Origin: Basidiobolus heterosporus B8920
Lineage: Eukaryota; Basidiobolomycota; Basidiobolomycetes; Basidiobolales; Basidiobolaceae
Direction: 5' to 3'
DNA: 25,844 nucleotides
Assembly: GCA_000697455.1 (NCBI GenBank)
Contig: JNET01032895.1
Span: 1-25,844 of the forward strand
The position numbers and the translations under genes were made by a program. This document shows positions 8,573 through 17,771 of the stretch, one piece after another. Under the pieces are notes generated by a model. It did not search any database. It was not told the DNA's origin and saw nothing but the letters and a program-made list of their open reading frames with translations. The first letter of the stretch is position 1. Every line of letters starts with the position of its first letter.

Positions 8573-9562
8573 TTAATGAGTTTTGGTGACGCTATCTGGC
8601 TGCAGTCCGTCGTGGACATCGGGGACTTTCCATTTCCTGAAGGGGTTCCGTAATTCGTATTTATCGTTGGTCAACCTGTCCATGATTATGAATTCACAGT
8701 GTTGAAGGTTGTCCTGACTCTCGAATTCCTCTACTGATGTACGGAACCATCGCATAGCAAATAATCGAGCCAATAATCCATGGGTGATGAGGACCAGCAC
8801 ACTTGGGAAATCGGGTCTATCAAATGCTCGATGCAAACTCTCAATAAATGTACTCAGTCTGTCGTATACATCTGCACCCGATTCTCCGTTTGGAATCCGA
8901 TAATAACTAGATAAAGGGTATGAGTGATGACTAGGAAAGAGGGGAACCGATTAGAATTCATTTACAAATGCCCGTATTTCTCTCGTTCTGAACAAATCTT
9001 TTTCATGATCTCTGAGGGGGCCTGGAAATTTCCCCAATCTTATATAAAGAAGGTTAGCTTGTCGTATTTTGAGGGGATCTTTAGGGTACGATAGAACTAA
9101 TATCTACCTTGTTCTCGTAGTCTGGGTTCCTCGGATATCTTGTATTCTTTCGTGCTTAACGTACTCGAGAGTTCCTTGAAGGTTTGTCGAGTCCTTAGAT
9201 AGGGGGATATGTAAAACTGTAACGTATCTCCGGGTACGAGCTCCTTTTGAAGTCTATCGCCTGCTTCTCGTGCTTGTTCTACCCCTTTCTTCGTGAGTCT
9301 TATCTTGTGGTCTGGCACCACTTGATGGATGGATTTATCTAGATTCGCTACTGACTCTCCATGTCGAATGAGTATGATTTTACGTGGTCGTTGAGTGTAA
9401 ACTTGGGTGGTGGAGAAGGAGGAACTTCCTTTGGGACGCAAACAGCCCACGGCGCTTGAAGAAAAGGTTATTTGGAAGTCATATAAGGGTCACTTGGCTA
9501 GTCTCTTACCAACGTTGAAGAGGGTTGCGTGGTAGGGCACTAAGAAATAGGACAGAACGCAT
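8573..9562 (-). CDS. Histidine phosphatase, phosphoglycerate mutase family (four exons)
   Basis: Exons on the minus strand are 9562-9510, 9454-9108, 9038-8966 and 8906-8573; introns are 55, 69 and 59 nt; 268 aa. The catalytic core is L-I-R-H-G-E-S, followed by RTRQT, LREQDWGNFQ (spliced across intron 2), YYRIPNGESGADVYDR (across intron 3) and the second His in V-L-I-T-H-G. These are the landmark motifs of the fungal and plant PGM-like phosphatases. The substrate is not predictable; most relatives are not glycolytic mutases. The in-frame 5' end at 9450 is a GTG, and upstream of it the frame has a stop and no ATG. A 53-nt first exon with ATG at 9562 (MRSVLFLSALPRNPLQR) solves this in phase. That N-terminus is basic, Ser-containing and free of acidic residues, so mitochondrial import is possible. 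It is convergent with the chitin deacetylase. Confidence 0.85.
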
Positions 9563-9907
9563 AATTCTTTACAAAGCACATAAAAATCCAACCATTTATC
9601 TACTTGTCTTAGACCAATGCCAGTCTGCATCTAATTCAGGGATAAGTTGGGACATAGGAGTGGGGTTACTTTTAATCATGTGTGTTATTGACGTCACATT
9701 GATGTCTTCGAATCTACGAAAGGAGTTCCTTTTTCTAGAATTGTGTTGCTTTTCTAGTCATTGAGGCTATAACTAAATTGCTAACCGATATGAGGAGTTT
9801 CTTAGATCCTTGACACTAGCAAGGGAACGGGCCAAGTATTGTAGAAGCTAGGAGTGCGGTGTTTTCAATGGCTTCGTTTATTGAATGTTGAATAGATTAG
9901 AACCATT
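9563..9907. other. Spacer between the histidine phosphatase promoter and metacaspase 3' end
   Basis: This stretch holds the phosphatase promoter (minus strand, reading away to the left) and the downstream end of the metacaspase transcript. I see no gene; the short plus-strand frame ending at 9764 has no family features. Confidence 0.5.
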
Positions 9908-11603
9908 TCACATGACAAACAATGCGTTAATGTCAAGTGGACGACCAGAAGACAAAGATGGCTGTTGTTTGTATCCTTTTTCGATCATGACTTGACGTAG
10001 TGATTGCAATAATTGCAAGTAAGTCAGCTGTTTCGTGCGACTCAATACTGTGATGAAAGCGTAGGACATGGCTCCAGTGTTTCCGAATCCTGACTGGGAC
10101 GTGTCTGCCGAATATTGGTAATCTTTGCATCTGTAACGATCAAGGAGTCAGTCATGGTGAAATGATTGATATGTGTTTGTATCAGTGACATAACACTTTA
10201 CCCGCTAAACATGATGACATCGGCAACCGACGATTTGCTTTGTTGATTCTGCTTTGATTTGTTTTTGCTACCGAATACGTTCCCTAACATGGAGACGGCT
10301 GAAATGGGATCCAACATCGCTCGTTGAAGCGATTGCCCAGCAAGAGCCATAGGGTTCATTTCCTTGAGCTTTCCTTGGCTACTATATACGTATGGCAGAT
10401 CCATAGCCGTGCCAGAATGACATGAGTCAAATACTGCAGTCAAACGTACTCCGGGGGGAAGGCGTCTCACAAGAATTGCATTGATTTCCTTAGAACGAAG
10501 AAGTGTGAGAAAATAGAAATTCACTAGAGGTTCGGAGATCACAGCTACATACATCATCTACAATCTGCCCCGCGTGCTTGTAATCAACCGGCAAAATGGT
10601 TTCGTCTGTTCCGTCTAACTCATCTCCATCAAGATCCTTGGTCTATACGGAAAATACATTAAGTAACGCCAACCGATGAATCGGTATGTCGGTGACTAAC
10701 CTGCCCGCCGTGTCCGGAGAAATGTAAGAAATAGGAGTCGTTTGGCTGCGCACCATTCACTAGCCAGTACATCCCACTAGTAATATTGGCACGAGTAGGT
10801 ATAAACCGGGGATCTTTTTGATCATCAGTCAAAACAACCATATCTTCAGCTCGATAGCCATATTGCTGCATCAAGAATTTCTTAATGTTATTCACGTCAT
10901 TAATACAGCCTACATTCAATGTTTAGTCAGCCTCAAATAAGGGTTCTCTTCTATTGGATCCATTACCTCTGAGCTCAGCACTGGTGCCAAAATAGTTGAT
11001 TCCAATTAAAAGCGCTTTTCGGCGGCCTGAACATTGGGAAACCATGGGGTTGAAAGTATTGGGTGGGCGTGCCCCGTTTTGATAACCACCTGGTGCTGCT
11101 GGGGGTGGTACGACACTACCGTAATGGCCACCAGGGGGTGGTGGTCCGTATGGATTTGGTGAGCTTTGTAGAACGGGTGCGCCATAAGGAGTGGAGGGTG
11201 GTGGGGGTGGGGGTATTAGGCGGGCTGAATTCATGTTGGGTTGTTGTGGGTTACCTCCAGCAGATGGCGAGTATGGTGGTGGTGGTTCTTCAAACGTTAA
11301 TGCAGGAGGCCGATTAGGGGCTGGTGGATATCCACCGTACTGCATGTTGGGCTGTGGAAAACTTGGTTGCCCTCCCATTGGAGGGGGTGAGTTGAATTGT
11401 TGTTGATTGGGGTAGCCACCATAGAAAGGTTGCTGCTGTGGTGGGCCTGGAGGTGGAGGATAGCCACCATACGATGGTTGTTGTGGTGGTTGCTGTGGCG
11501 GTGCTGGATAATAAGCTCCTCCACCATAGGGATTGAAATTTTGTTGTGGTGGTGGCGGATTAGGCCGAGGATTTTGCATGTGATACTTAGCACCAGGATA
11601 CAT
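9908..11603 (-). CDS. MCA1: Type I metacaspase with Pro/Gln/Gly/Tyr-rich prodomain (five exons)
   Basis: Exons on the minus strand are 11603-10967, 10909-10701, 10642-10553, 10488-10202 and 10130-9908; introns are 57, 58, 64 and 71 nt; 481 aa. Residues 1 to about 190 are a low-complexity prodomain of P, Q, G, Y and N ([15 protein letters not shown]-type), starting MYPG. The C14 peptidase domain begins at [11 protein letters not shown]. Catalytic His279 is in HFSGHGGQ and Cys335 is in [21 protein letters not shown] and AGQIVDDEINAI are rejoined across introns exactly as in other fungal metacaspases. The protein ends LDINALFVM. Metacaspases are Ca2+-dependent Arg/Lys-specific cysteine proteases linked to cell death and protein quality control. 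All catalytic residues are intact. Confidence 0.95.
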
Positions 11604-12024
11604 GATAAAAAGAAGTGTTTTTGTTGTTGTGGGTAAAGCTTTGCAGGAAGGTGCCTACAAAGTGGGGAGTTTCTTGTAACCTTGAAAAGAGAGTTAATAG
11701 AGAATGAGGAATAGGAAACGAGGAAATGAGGGAATGAGGAATTGGGAAATTCGAATCACACTCAAACTTAAATCCATTCTGACACATGCAGATGCTAATT
11801 TGACCGTATCGTATGTTAGGCAAGGTCGCCGCAGTCAATTTAGTAGTTTATGGATATAATTTTAATATATCTTAACGGATTTCATTTACATATGATATAA
11901 ATTAATGATCAATTTGTTTACATAATGAAACGAGTGAAGTTGACTAAATGTGTCGTTAACTTGCGAATAGAGTAGAAAGGAAAGGAAAGGAAAGGAATAG
12001 AAATAGAAAGTGAGTTGGCAATTT
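11604..12024. other. Metacaspase promoter region with purine-rich tracts
   Basis: The metacaspase 5' flank carries a G/A-rich block at about 11685-11755 (repeated GGAATGAG/GAAATGAGG words) and an AAAGG tract at 11976-11995. I see no gene. The tracts are polypurine on the plus strand (polypyrimidine on the coding strand), common in fungal promoters. Confidence 0.45.
11976..11998 (+). repeat. AAAGG pentanucleotide repeat, four units plus remnant
   Basis: GAAAGGAAAGGAAAGGAAAGG is followed by AATAG. It lies just beyond the 3' end of the RRM gene and upstream of the metacaspase. Confidence 0.8.
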
Positions 12025-13693
12025 CTAAGATATATTAACAGTGATGTGATTGTCGGCCAGAGCGCTCCTACAAACAAGGTTAGGGTGAGCATCAGGGTGA
12101 GCATCAGGGTGAGCATCATCCGAGTGACCGTCGATTGAGCTTTGAGCTTACCTATGAAATTTACGTCGGAACATCTTTGCGGAATCAGTGGTTTGGAAAA
12201 TCATCTCTGCTTGATTACTTCTCCTGTCAATCACTACCGACTACAATTGTTATCTGGTTAGTTGATCTGCCAGACGTAGAGAACAGATGCAGATGCGGAA
12301 AGTCCAAAGTTTACCTGAATACTTCCTTTCTTGATTGAATCAGCCATTTCTATTAGCTGTGGTCGGGACACACTACTGGCAATATTGCTGACAACCACAC
12401 GAACTCCCTTTGTATTTGTTGGTGTTGTTGAGGCTTGGGGCTGAACCTCAGGATGCTTGCGATTCACAGATGAATCAACCTTGAGATTGTTCTGTTGTTT
12501 GGGCCCATTGTTGGAATGATGCTTTTTACGTTCTTCAAAAGAATCGTGTGTATTGGAGGTGTAGGCACGCTTCCCGCTTGAACCGTTCTTTTTGCTTTCC
12601 TGCTCCCGGTCTATCAAGAAACGGTTAAGTTATGAGTGATATATGTGTAGTATGGAGGGGCAGGTCGTACCTGGTTTCTGGTCCCTATTTCTGTTCATGG
12701 GCGGGTTTTTTCTAGACAGCGAGTTGTTTGTGTCCGATGGCTTACCCTGCCGGTAGATTCGCTTGATTAGTTTTCAAGTCTATTACCAAAGCAGAGGATG
12801 CCTTACCTGCTTGTGATTGAACTCCATACCGAACCCTGGGCGAGCTCCATTGTATCCTCTACCGTTCATCATCCATGGCCGCATCCCCATCATTGGAACT
12901 CCGAATGATGATACTGGATTCATAGGAAATGGAGGTCTTTGCTGGAACCCCCTAAAGTTCGGGTTGACGTGAATGGTTCCGCTAGGAAATGGTCTCATCC
13001 CTGGCATCATTCCGTTTACCGGTCTGTATGGCATAAATCTATCGTAGTTAAGGGAGCTATAAGAACGAGGAAGTCTAAAGATTGTCTCAACCTTTCATAC
13101 CTCATTCCGGGTTGAAACCCTTCATTATTCATGGGTCCTCTACGCTGGTTTGGTATCTGATTACCACGAGCTCGATATGTATTCGTTCCTTGAGCTGTGT
13201 TGGATTTGCCCTCTGAATTACGCTTTGTTGACTTGGCTAGACCACTGTCTAATTCGCCATCTTCTACCTCACCTGGCTTCCGGTTAAGTTTTTCGTTCAC
13301 TACCGCTACTGTAGTAACCTCTTTCTTGGACTCGTTTGGCAAAGGATTGACCTCTTCTTCATCGAGCTCTGGAAATGGATCATCCTCGATGCTATAGTCT
13401 ACATCAAATTCCTCGAATTGTTCAACAGGATCTTTCACGGAATGTGATGCATCAACCTTGGTTTCTGTGGAACCAAGTTCTTGAAGCACATCGCCACGGT
13501 CAGTTCCTTTGGAAACAGATTCAATAGTAGGTTCATCATGCGCCAAAACCTTCACTTCATCTTGTAGTTCGAGCGGAAGCTCTTCCTTGAAAGGATCTTC
13601 AAAGTCAGGATCGTCAGGGTCAAAGTTGGCTAGATCGGCTTCGGTCAGGCCAAAATCTTCAGGAAAGTCGTCGAATTTCTCAATATCTGCCAT
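12025..13693 (-). CDS. RNA-binding protein with acidic N-terminus and C-terminal RRM (six exons)
   Basis: Exons on the minus strand are 13693-13101, 13056-12807, 12746-12671, 12610-12315, 12240-12152 and 12067-12025; introns are 44, 60, 60, 74 and 84 nt; 448 aa. The first 130 residues are highly acidic (FDPDDPDFEDPF, ELDEEEVNP). The middle (about 185-280) is rich in Arg, Gly, Met and Pro (PMNPVSSFGVPMMGMRPW). A polar linker with KKHH follows. Residues 375-448 form an RRM-like fold: VRVVVSNI (strand 1), RPQLIEMADSIK (helix 1), IQSVVID, AEMIFQTTDSAKMFRRKFHR and a final strand HITVNIS, visible only after joining exons 4-6. The RNP1/RNP2 aromatics are weak. A layout of acidic N-terminus, Pro-rich middle and C-terminal RRM recalls RBM33-type proteins, at low confidence. 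Likely an mRNA processing or export factor (inference). Confidence 0.8.
12082..12117 (+). repeat. 12-bp tandem repeat inside the last intron of the RRM gene
   Basis: AGGGTGAGCATC occurs three times without mismatch. On the coding (minus) strand the repeat regenerates CTGAT at unit junctions, and its downstream edge creates CTAAC at 12083-12079. Several candidate branch points therefore lie within about 40 nt of the acceptor at 12068. Confidence 0.85.
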
Positions 13694-15182
13694 AATAACG
13701 AATTCGGGGATATTTCACGCTGAAGAGAATATTTGGTTAAACAAGTGCGTGTCGATACTATATCAAAATTGGAGAGATAAATTGCAAAGGAAACTATAAG
13801 TAAACAAGACTATGTCAAATAAACAAATATTTCAAGAATTTAAGTTATCCAAGTAAGGGTAAGAGATGGAGGTGATACGGGGATTTGGGTGTACGAATAT
13901 GCATTCGTTGGAGTATCTCCCAATGTTTTCAATGCGAAGAACATAATAAAATTGCGTTCCTTGTTTGCAAACACCCAACATTTGAAGCAAACAAAGATAA
14001 GCAGAAAGACCCGTACAGCTTTCTGTCATGAGGCCGAGACAATATGAAACGGCTTGGCGTATTAACGTGTTTATGGAGGGGGCGTGTGGATTCAAGAACG
14101 AAAAAAAAATATTGATAACATCTCACGAAAAAGGAAGTAAGTTGATCGTCTTTTTTCAAGACAAGCGATCAGAAGTTTCAATATACTTAAGTAACGAGGA
14201 AGAGAATACGTAGAGTAAAAAATCAGGCATAGAAAATGGATTATAACTTGAAAACTGAAAACTACGTACAGTAGGTAAGCTTAGCGAATATACAGTTAAT
14301 GATACCACAAGCGATGGGTATTGTTGGATTTCTACACAAATATATCGCTAATTTTAAAACACTTGGTTCTGTATGTGAGGTGAGGATTAGATCGGGAAGA
14401 GAGAAAGCAGTAAAGGACAAGATTGGTGACTTCAAAGTTGAGTCTTCTATGCAGTGTATTTGCTATCGGGTTGAGAATACAAATGATCTGGTCTTCATTG
14501 ACCTCGACTATAAGTGGATTTCATTGGTCATATTATGATGAAGACGATGATTAATTTGTTAACAATAAATGAACTATCACCCCAACCCCCAGCTAAGCCT
14601 TAATCAGAAAATCAGAAAGAATGGTTGATTTATGCAAAATATTCATATCACTTGGCGTCTATTTTTATTTTGGTTACTGGTCGCGCTATATTGGCCTGGT
14701 CATATTCCGACTCTGCACACATTAGTATTGTTATTAAACTACCAACCTCCAAATCGCACAATTAGCCTTGACGTTTAGGTTTTGAATGAATTTAACTAAG
14801 CTCCATTGGTCACTTAGCACATGGCCTATCTTCTATTTATATAATGGGCTTATTTCTCTCACTTGACAGAAATCCAATTTGGAGTTATCGATATTTGGAG
14901 GCCAATGTTTTGCCCGAGAAATATAGAATTTTCAACTGCCAAGCTTTTCAAAATTCTAGGAAGTAGGCCAAGCCTTGTGACCCACTGAGTTGATATATTG
15001 GGTTCGTGGAATGTTCAGATTGATATTTGCAGCTCCCGATTAGCTTTTAAACCAGTTAATCCGTTGATCTTCTTGAATCCTTTCTCTAGGGTGGTCGTTT
15101 CATTTTCTCTATATTACCATCGCATATTCGCCTTTCTCCCACATTTATTCGAAACTCTTACTTTCTGGACAATACCAAGTGT
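13694..15182. promoter_or_regulatory. 1.5-kb divergent intergenic region between the RRM gene and pacC, with PacC-type sites
   Basis: No convincing gene is visible. A 79-codon ATG frame at 14299-14538 (+) has no recognisable family and no splice continuation. Three hexamers match the PacC consensus GCCARG: GCCAAG at 14967-14972 (+) and its reverse complement CTTGGC at 14651-14656 and 14053-14058. The first lies 211 bp before the pacC-like ATG. These fit, but do not prove, autoregulation. Confidence 0.4.
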
Positions 15183-17289
15183 ATGGATTTTTATAGCGGC
15201 TTCTGCACTTGTTATTGGAATGAATGCGGTTTAGTGTTCACTGATCTCGAGACTTTATATTGCCATCTAACTGAAGATCATGTTGGCCGTAAATCAACCA
15301 ATAATTTATGCCTTACCTGCCATTGGAGTGGATGTAAAGTAACGACCGTTAAGAGAGACCATATAACTTCCCACCTTCGTGTTCATGTCCCACTAAAGCC
15401 GTACCCATGCAAGGTCAGTGTACTCGTACTTTGTTCACCAGTTAAAAGGTTGATGCTGATTAGAGATATCTTCAAAGTACTGTCGAAAGCCATTCAAACG
15501 CCCACAAGACCAGAGAAAACACGAGAAAATTCACGAAGAAGCTCAACGTCGTCAATCTTTACAATTACCTCCGAGCTCGACTAGACATAGTAGATCCTGC
15601 TCCCTCTCCTCCCTCAATTCTTCCCCTGGCTTCATGTCTTTCTCACTAGGTATGCCCAACGAAACACTTGATAGGGTTGTGCCAGGTACGCATATGTGCT
15701 TTTTTCTCGCCTGGAAATCAGGAATAATCTTTTGTAAACCCAAATTTAGGACATTCCCCTTATTCTGATGTCTCAGATCATTTCGGCACTGGCTTCACGA
15801 ACCCCACTCATAGTTTTAACGACTCGCTAGAATTCCAACAGAAGCATCTCGCCCAGTTTTCGACCCCCAACATACATGCGGGACTGATCAGCGACGGCAG
15901 TAAGAAACGCACACATGGTTACGGGATCATTGATTTCTTCCAAGACGTCAAGAAGCAGAAACTACCTGCAGATTACAATCCCCGTACGTTGGAATTGACT
16001 TGTTTTTGGTTAATCTCAGCTAACCATCATTTCTAGATATGGCTGATGTCCTGAATGTCGTCGGCAAATACGTCTTTGACGATGGAATGGAGAAAATCGC
16101 TAGTACCGTTGCCAGCGAAGACCGTGATGCGTACTTGAATTTCATGGAGTCTTTGAAGCTTCAAATCGATGCTTCTATGCATTCCGACCCTGGAAATTAC
16201 TCCCCTGTTCATAGCGCAGACGCACTTAATACCACGCTCATGCAGCTCCCTATTGCTGAGCCGAACACTGCTTTCCCTTACGATATGGACAATTTCAGTG
16301 ATGGTCTTAGCCCAGTTGACCAAAATAGCGGTGATGTCTATACCGCACCGTTCTTGGATGACGCATTACTTACATCCAACATCTATCCAAATTCCGGTGC
16401 TAACCATTTAGGAGGCGTAGATAACACCGGCTTTGACTTCAAGCTTATGAATGGTCCCATGGCCCCATCTTTTGATGCACAGCAACCCTATACAGAGATT
16501 CCCACCGACCCGCCCCTGCTCTCCAACAATGAATTCAAGACGCTGAACGTTGTTACAATGTCACCATCGTCAAGCAGTGGTTCCAGTCCGATGGACCCAA
16601 GCAACGCATCCCACGGCGTTTCGTTCCACAACTCCTACCAAAGCAATGTCATCCTGGCCCCTAACCCGAAGAAAGGCGGTTTTAGCCGAATGGATGACTT
16701 GATCAACTCCAAGGGAGCATTCGGTTTGCCCCACCGCCCAATTGCTTCATCAAGACCTCCCAGACACTTTACAGAGCACAGACGCCGTGAATCCGAGATC
16801 GCACGCCTTCAACCGTACATCGAAACTGCCCATATCGCACTCAACAACAAATCGAGTGACAATGCTACTACCATGCCATCCAAACCAGCCTCTCCATCTT
16901 CGCATTCCGCGCATGTTGCAATTCGAGCTCGTTCAACATCAACAAACAAGACCATCAATGGCAGCTCGAATGTAAAAGCTAGCGCAGATGAACCAGGCAT
17001 GAGACGCAGACTCGCTGGTCGTACTTCAATTCCTTTCAATGATCTTGCTAAGCCAGTAGAACGTACAGAACTTTCGAAATCTGGGCTTCAGGAGCGTCGG
17101 TATCATTCGCAGCTACTTGATTTACTGATCAAAAAGCTCAATGCTGGCGCAGACTTGGCACAAAACCAGAAATCTTCTATGTCTGAAACCGACAATGGCC
17201 CAAGTTCAGGGAATACCAAGACCGAGGGCATCATGGATCTGCTGCAGACTCAGCTAAGTACTATACAGATTGGCGATTGTAGCCATTAG
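15183..17289 (+). CDS. pacC: PacC/Rim101-type pH-response zinc-finger transcription factor (four exons)
   Basis: Exons are 15183-15413, 15478-15685, 15750-15983 and 16037-17289; introns are 64, 64 and 53 nt; 641 aa. Three C2H2 fingers are seen: C10-C15-H28-H33, C46-C51-H64-H68 and C76-C79-H92-H96 (the last split by intron 1). The linker [12 protein letters not shown] and finger 2-3 text [28 protein letters not shown] are diagnostic of PacC/Rim101. [14 protein letters not shown] segment (about 145-157) matches the conserved post-finger block. The long C-terminal region is Ser/Asn/Pro-rich with [17 protein letters not shown] near the end. In ascomycetes this factor is cleaved at alkaline pH and binds GCCARG. 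I see no YPX[L/I] motif, the PalA/Rim20 docking site. The ATG at 15183 leaves only nine residues before finger 1, so a further upstream exon is possible. Confidence 0.92.
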
Positions 17290-17771
17290 AGTTCTTTTAA
17301 TTATTGTACCATGTTATATATGAGCGTTTAGTCCGTTCCTTAGTAGGCGTGTGGGTATGAATGTATAATTTGTCGTAGTTCCCCGAAATCCACCTTCATC
17401 CTCTTAATCTCAGAGTCCTTGTTATATTAGTAAATATCTTTATGCTTGTATCTGTATGTGTGTATGTTGTGTATTTATCCTCAACAGATCCAATCATTTG
17501 ATATGTTTGAATGGACCGTATCCCTATTAGGTAGTATTAAGTTGTATTCAGCGATATGTTAATAGTATTCAATATAATCTAATATTGATATATACTTGCA
17601 AGTAATCTATTCTTTGTTGTGTCCAGATCTAGATATTCATTGCTATAGTTTCTGATTGACTGATTTCTTTGGTGGCTTCTTCAGTATATGTAGCTTTACT
17701 CTCTGTCAATTGTATGCTTGCACTGTGACTCGGTTTTGTTACACATAGTTCTTGTCAATCCCTGTCCTATA
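17290..17771. other. AT-rich spacer between pacC and INPP4 genes
   Basis: The stretch holds the pacC 3' end and the INPP4 promoter. No gene or strong motif is visible. The open frame of the next gene extends upstream to 17718, but only through a TTG; the first in-frame ATG is at 17772. Confidence 0.5.

Noticed and set aside
9097-9450. Histidine phosphatase start at 9450
   Set aside because: The codon is GTG; a spliced upstream ATG exon at 9562 fits phase and splice signals better.
11063-11636. Gly/Val/Trp-rich frames opposite and beside the metacaspase prodomain
   Set aside because: They are antisense or shifted readings of the Pro/Gln-rich coding repeats, with no independent support.
13197-13799. 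Ser-rich plus-strand frames opposite the RRM gene
   Set aside because: Antisense shadows of the acidic Asp/Glu/Ser codons in the first exon of the RRM gene.
14028-14538. Small plus-strand frames in the pacC upstream region
   Set aside because: No family resemblance, no splice continuation and AT-rich composition; treated as noncoding.
17718-17771. N-terminal extension of INPP4
   Set aside because: It starts with TTG; the first in-frame ATG is at 17772 and gives a family-typical length.
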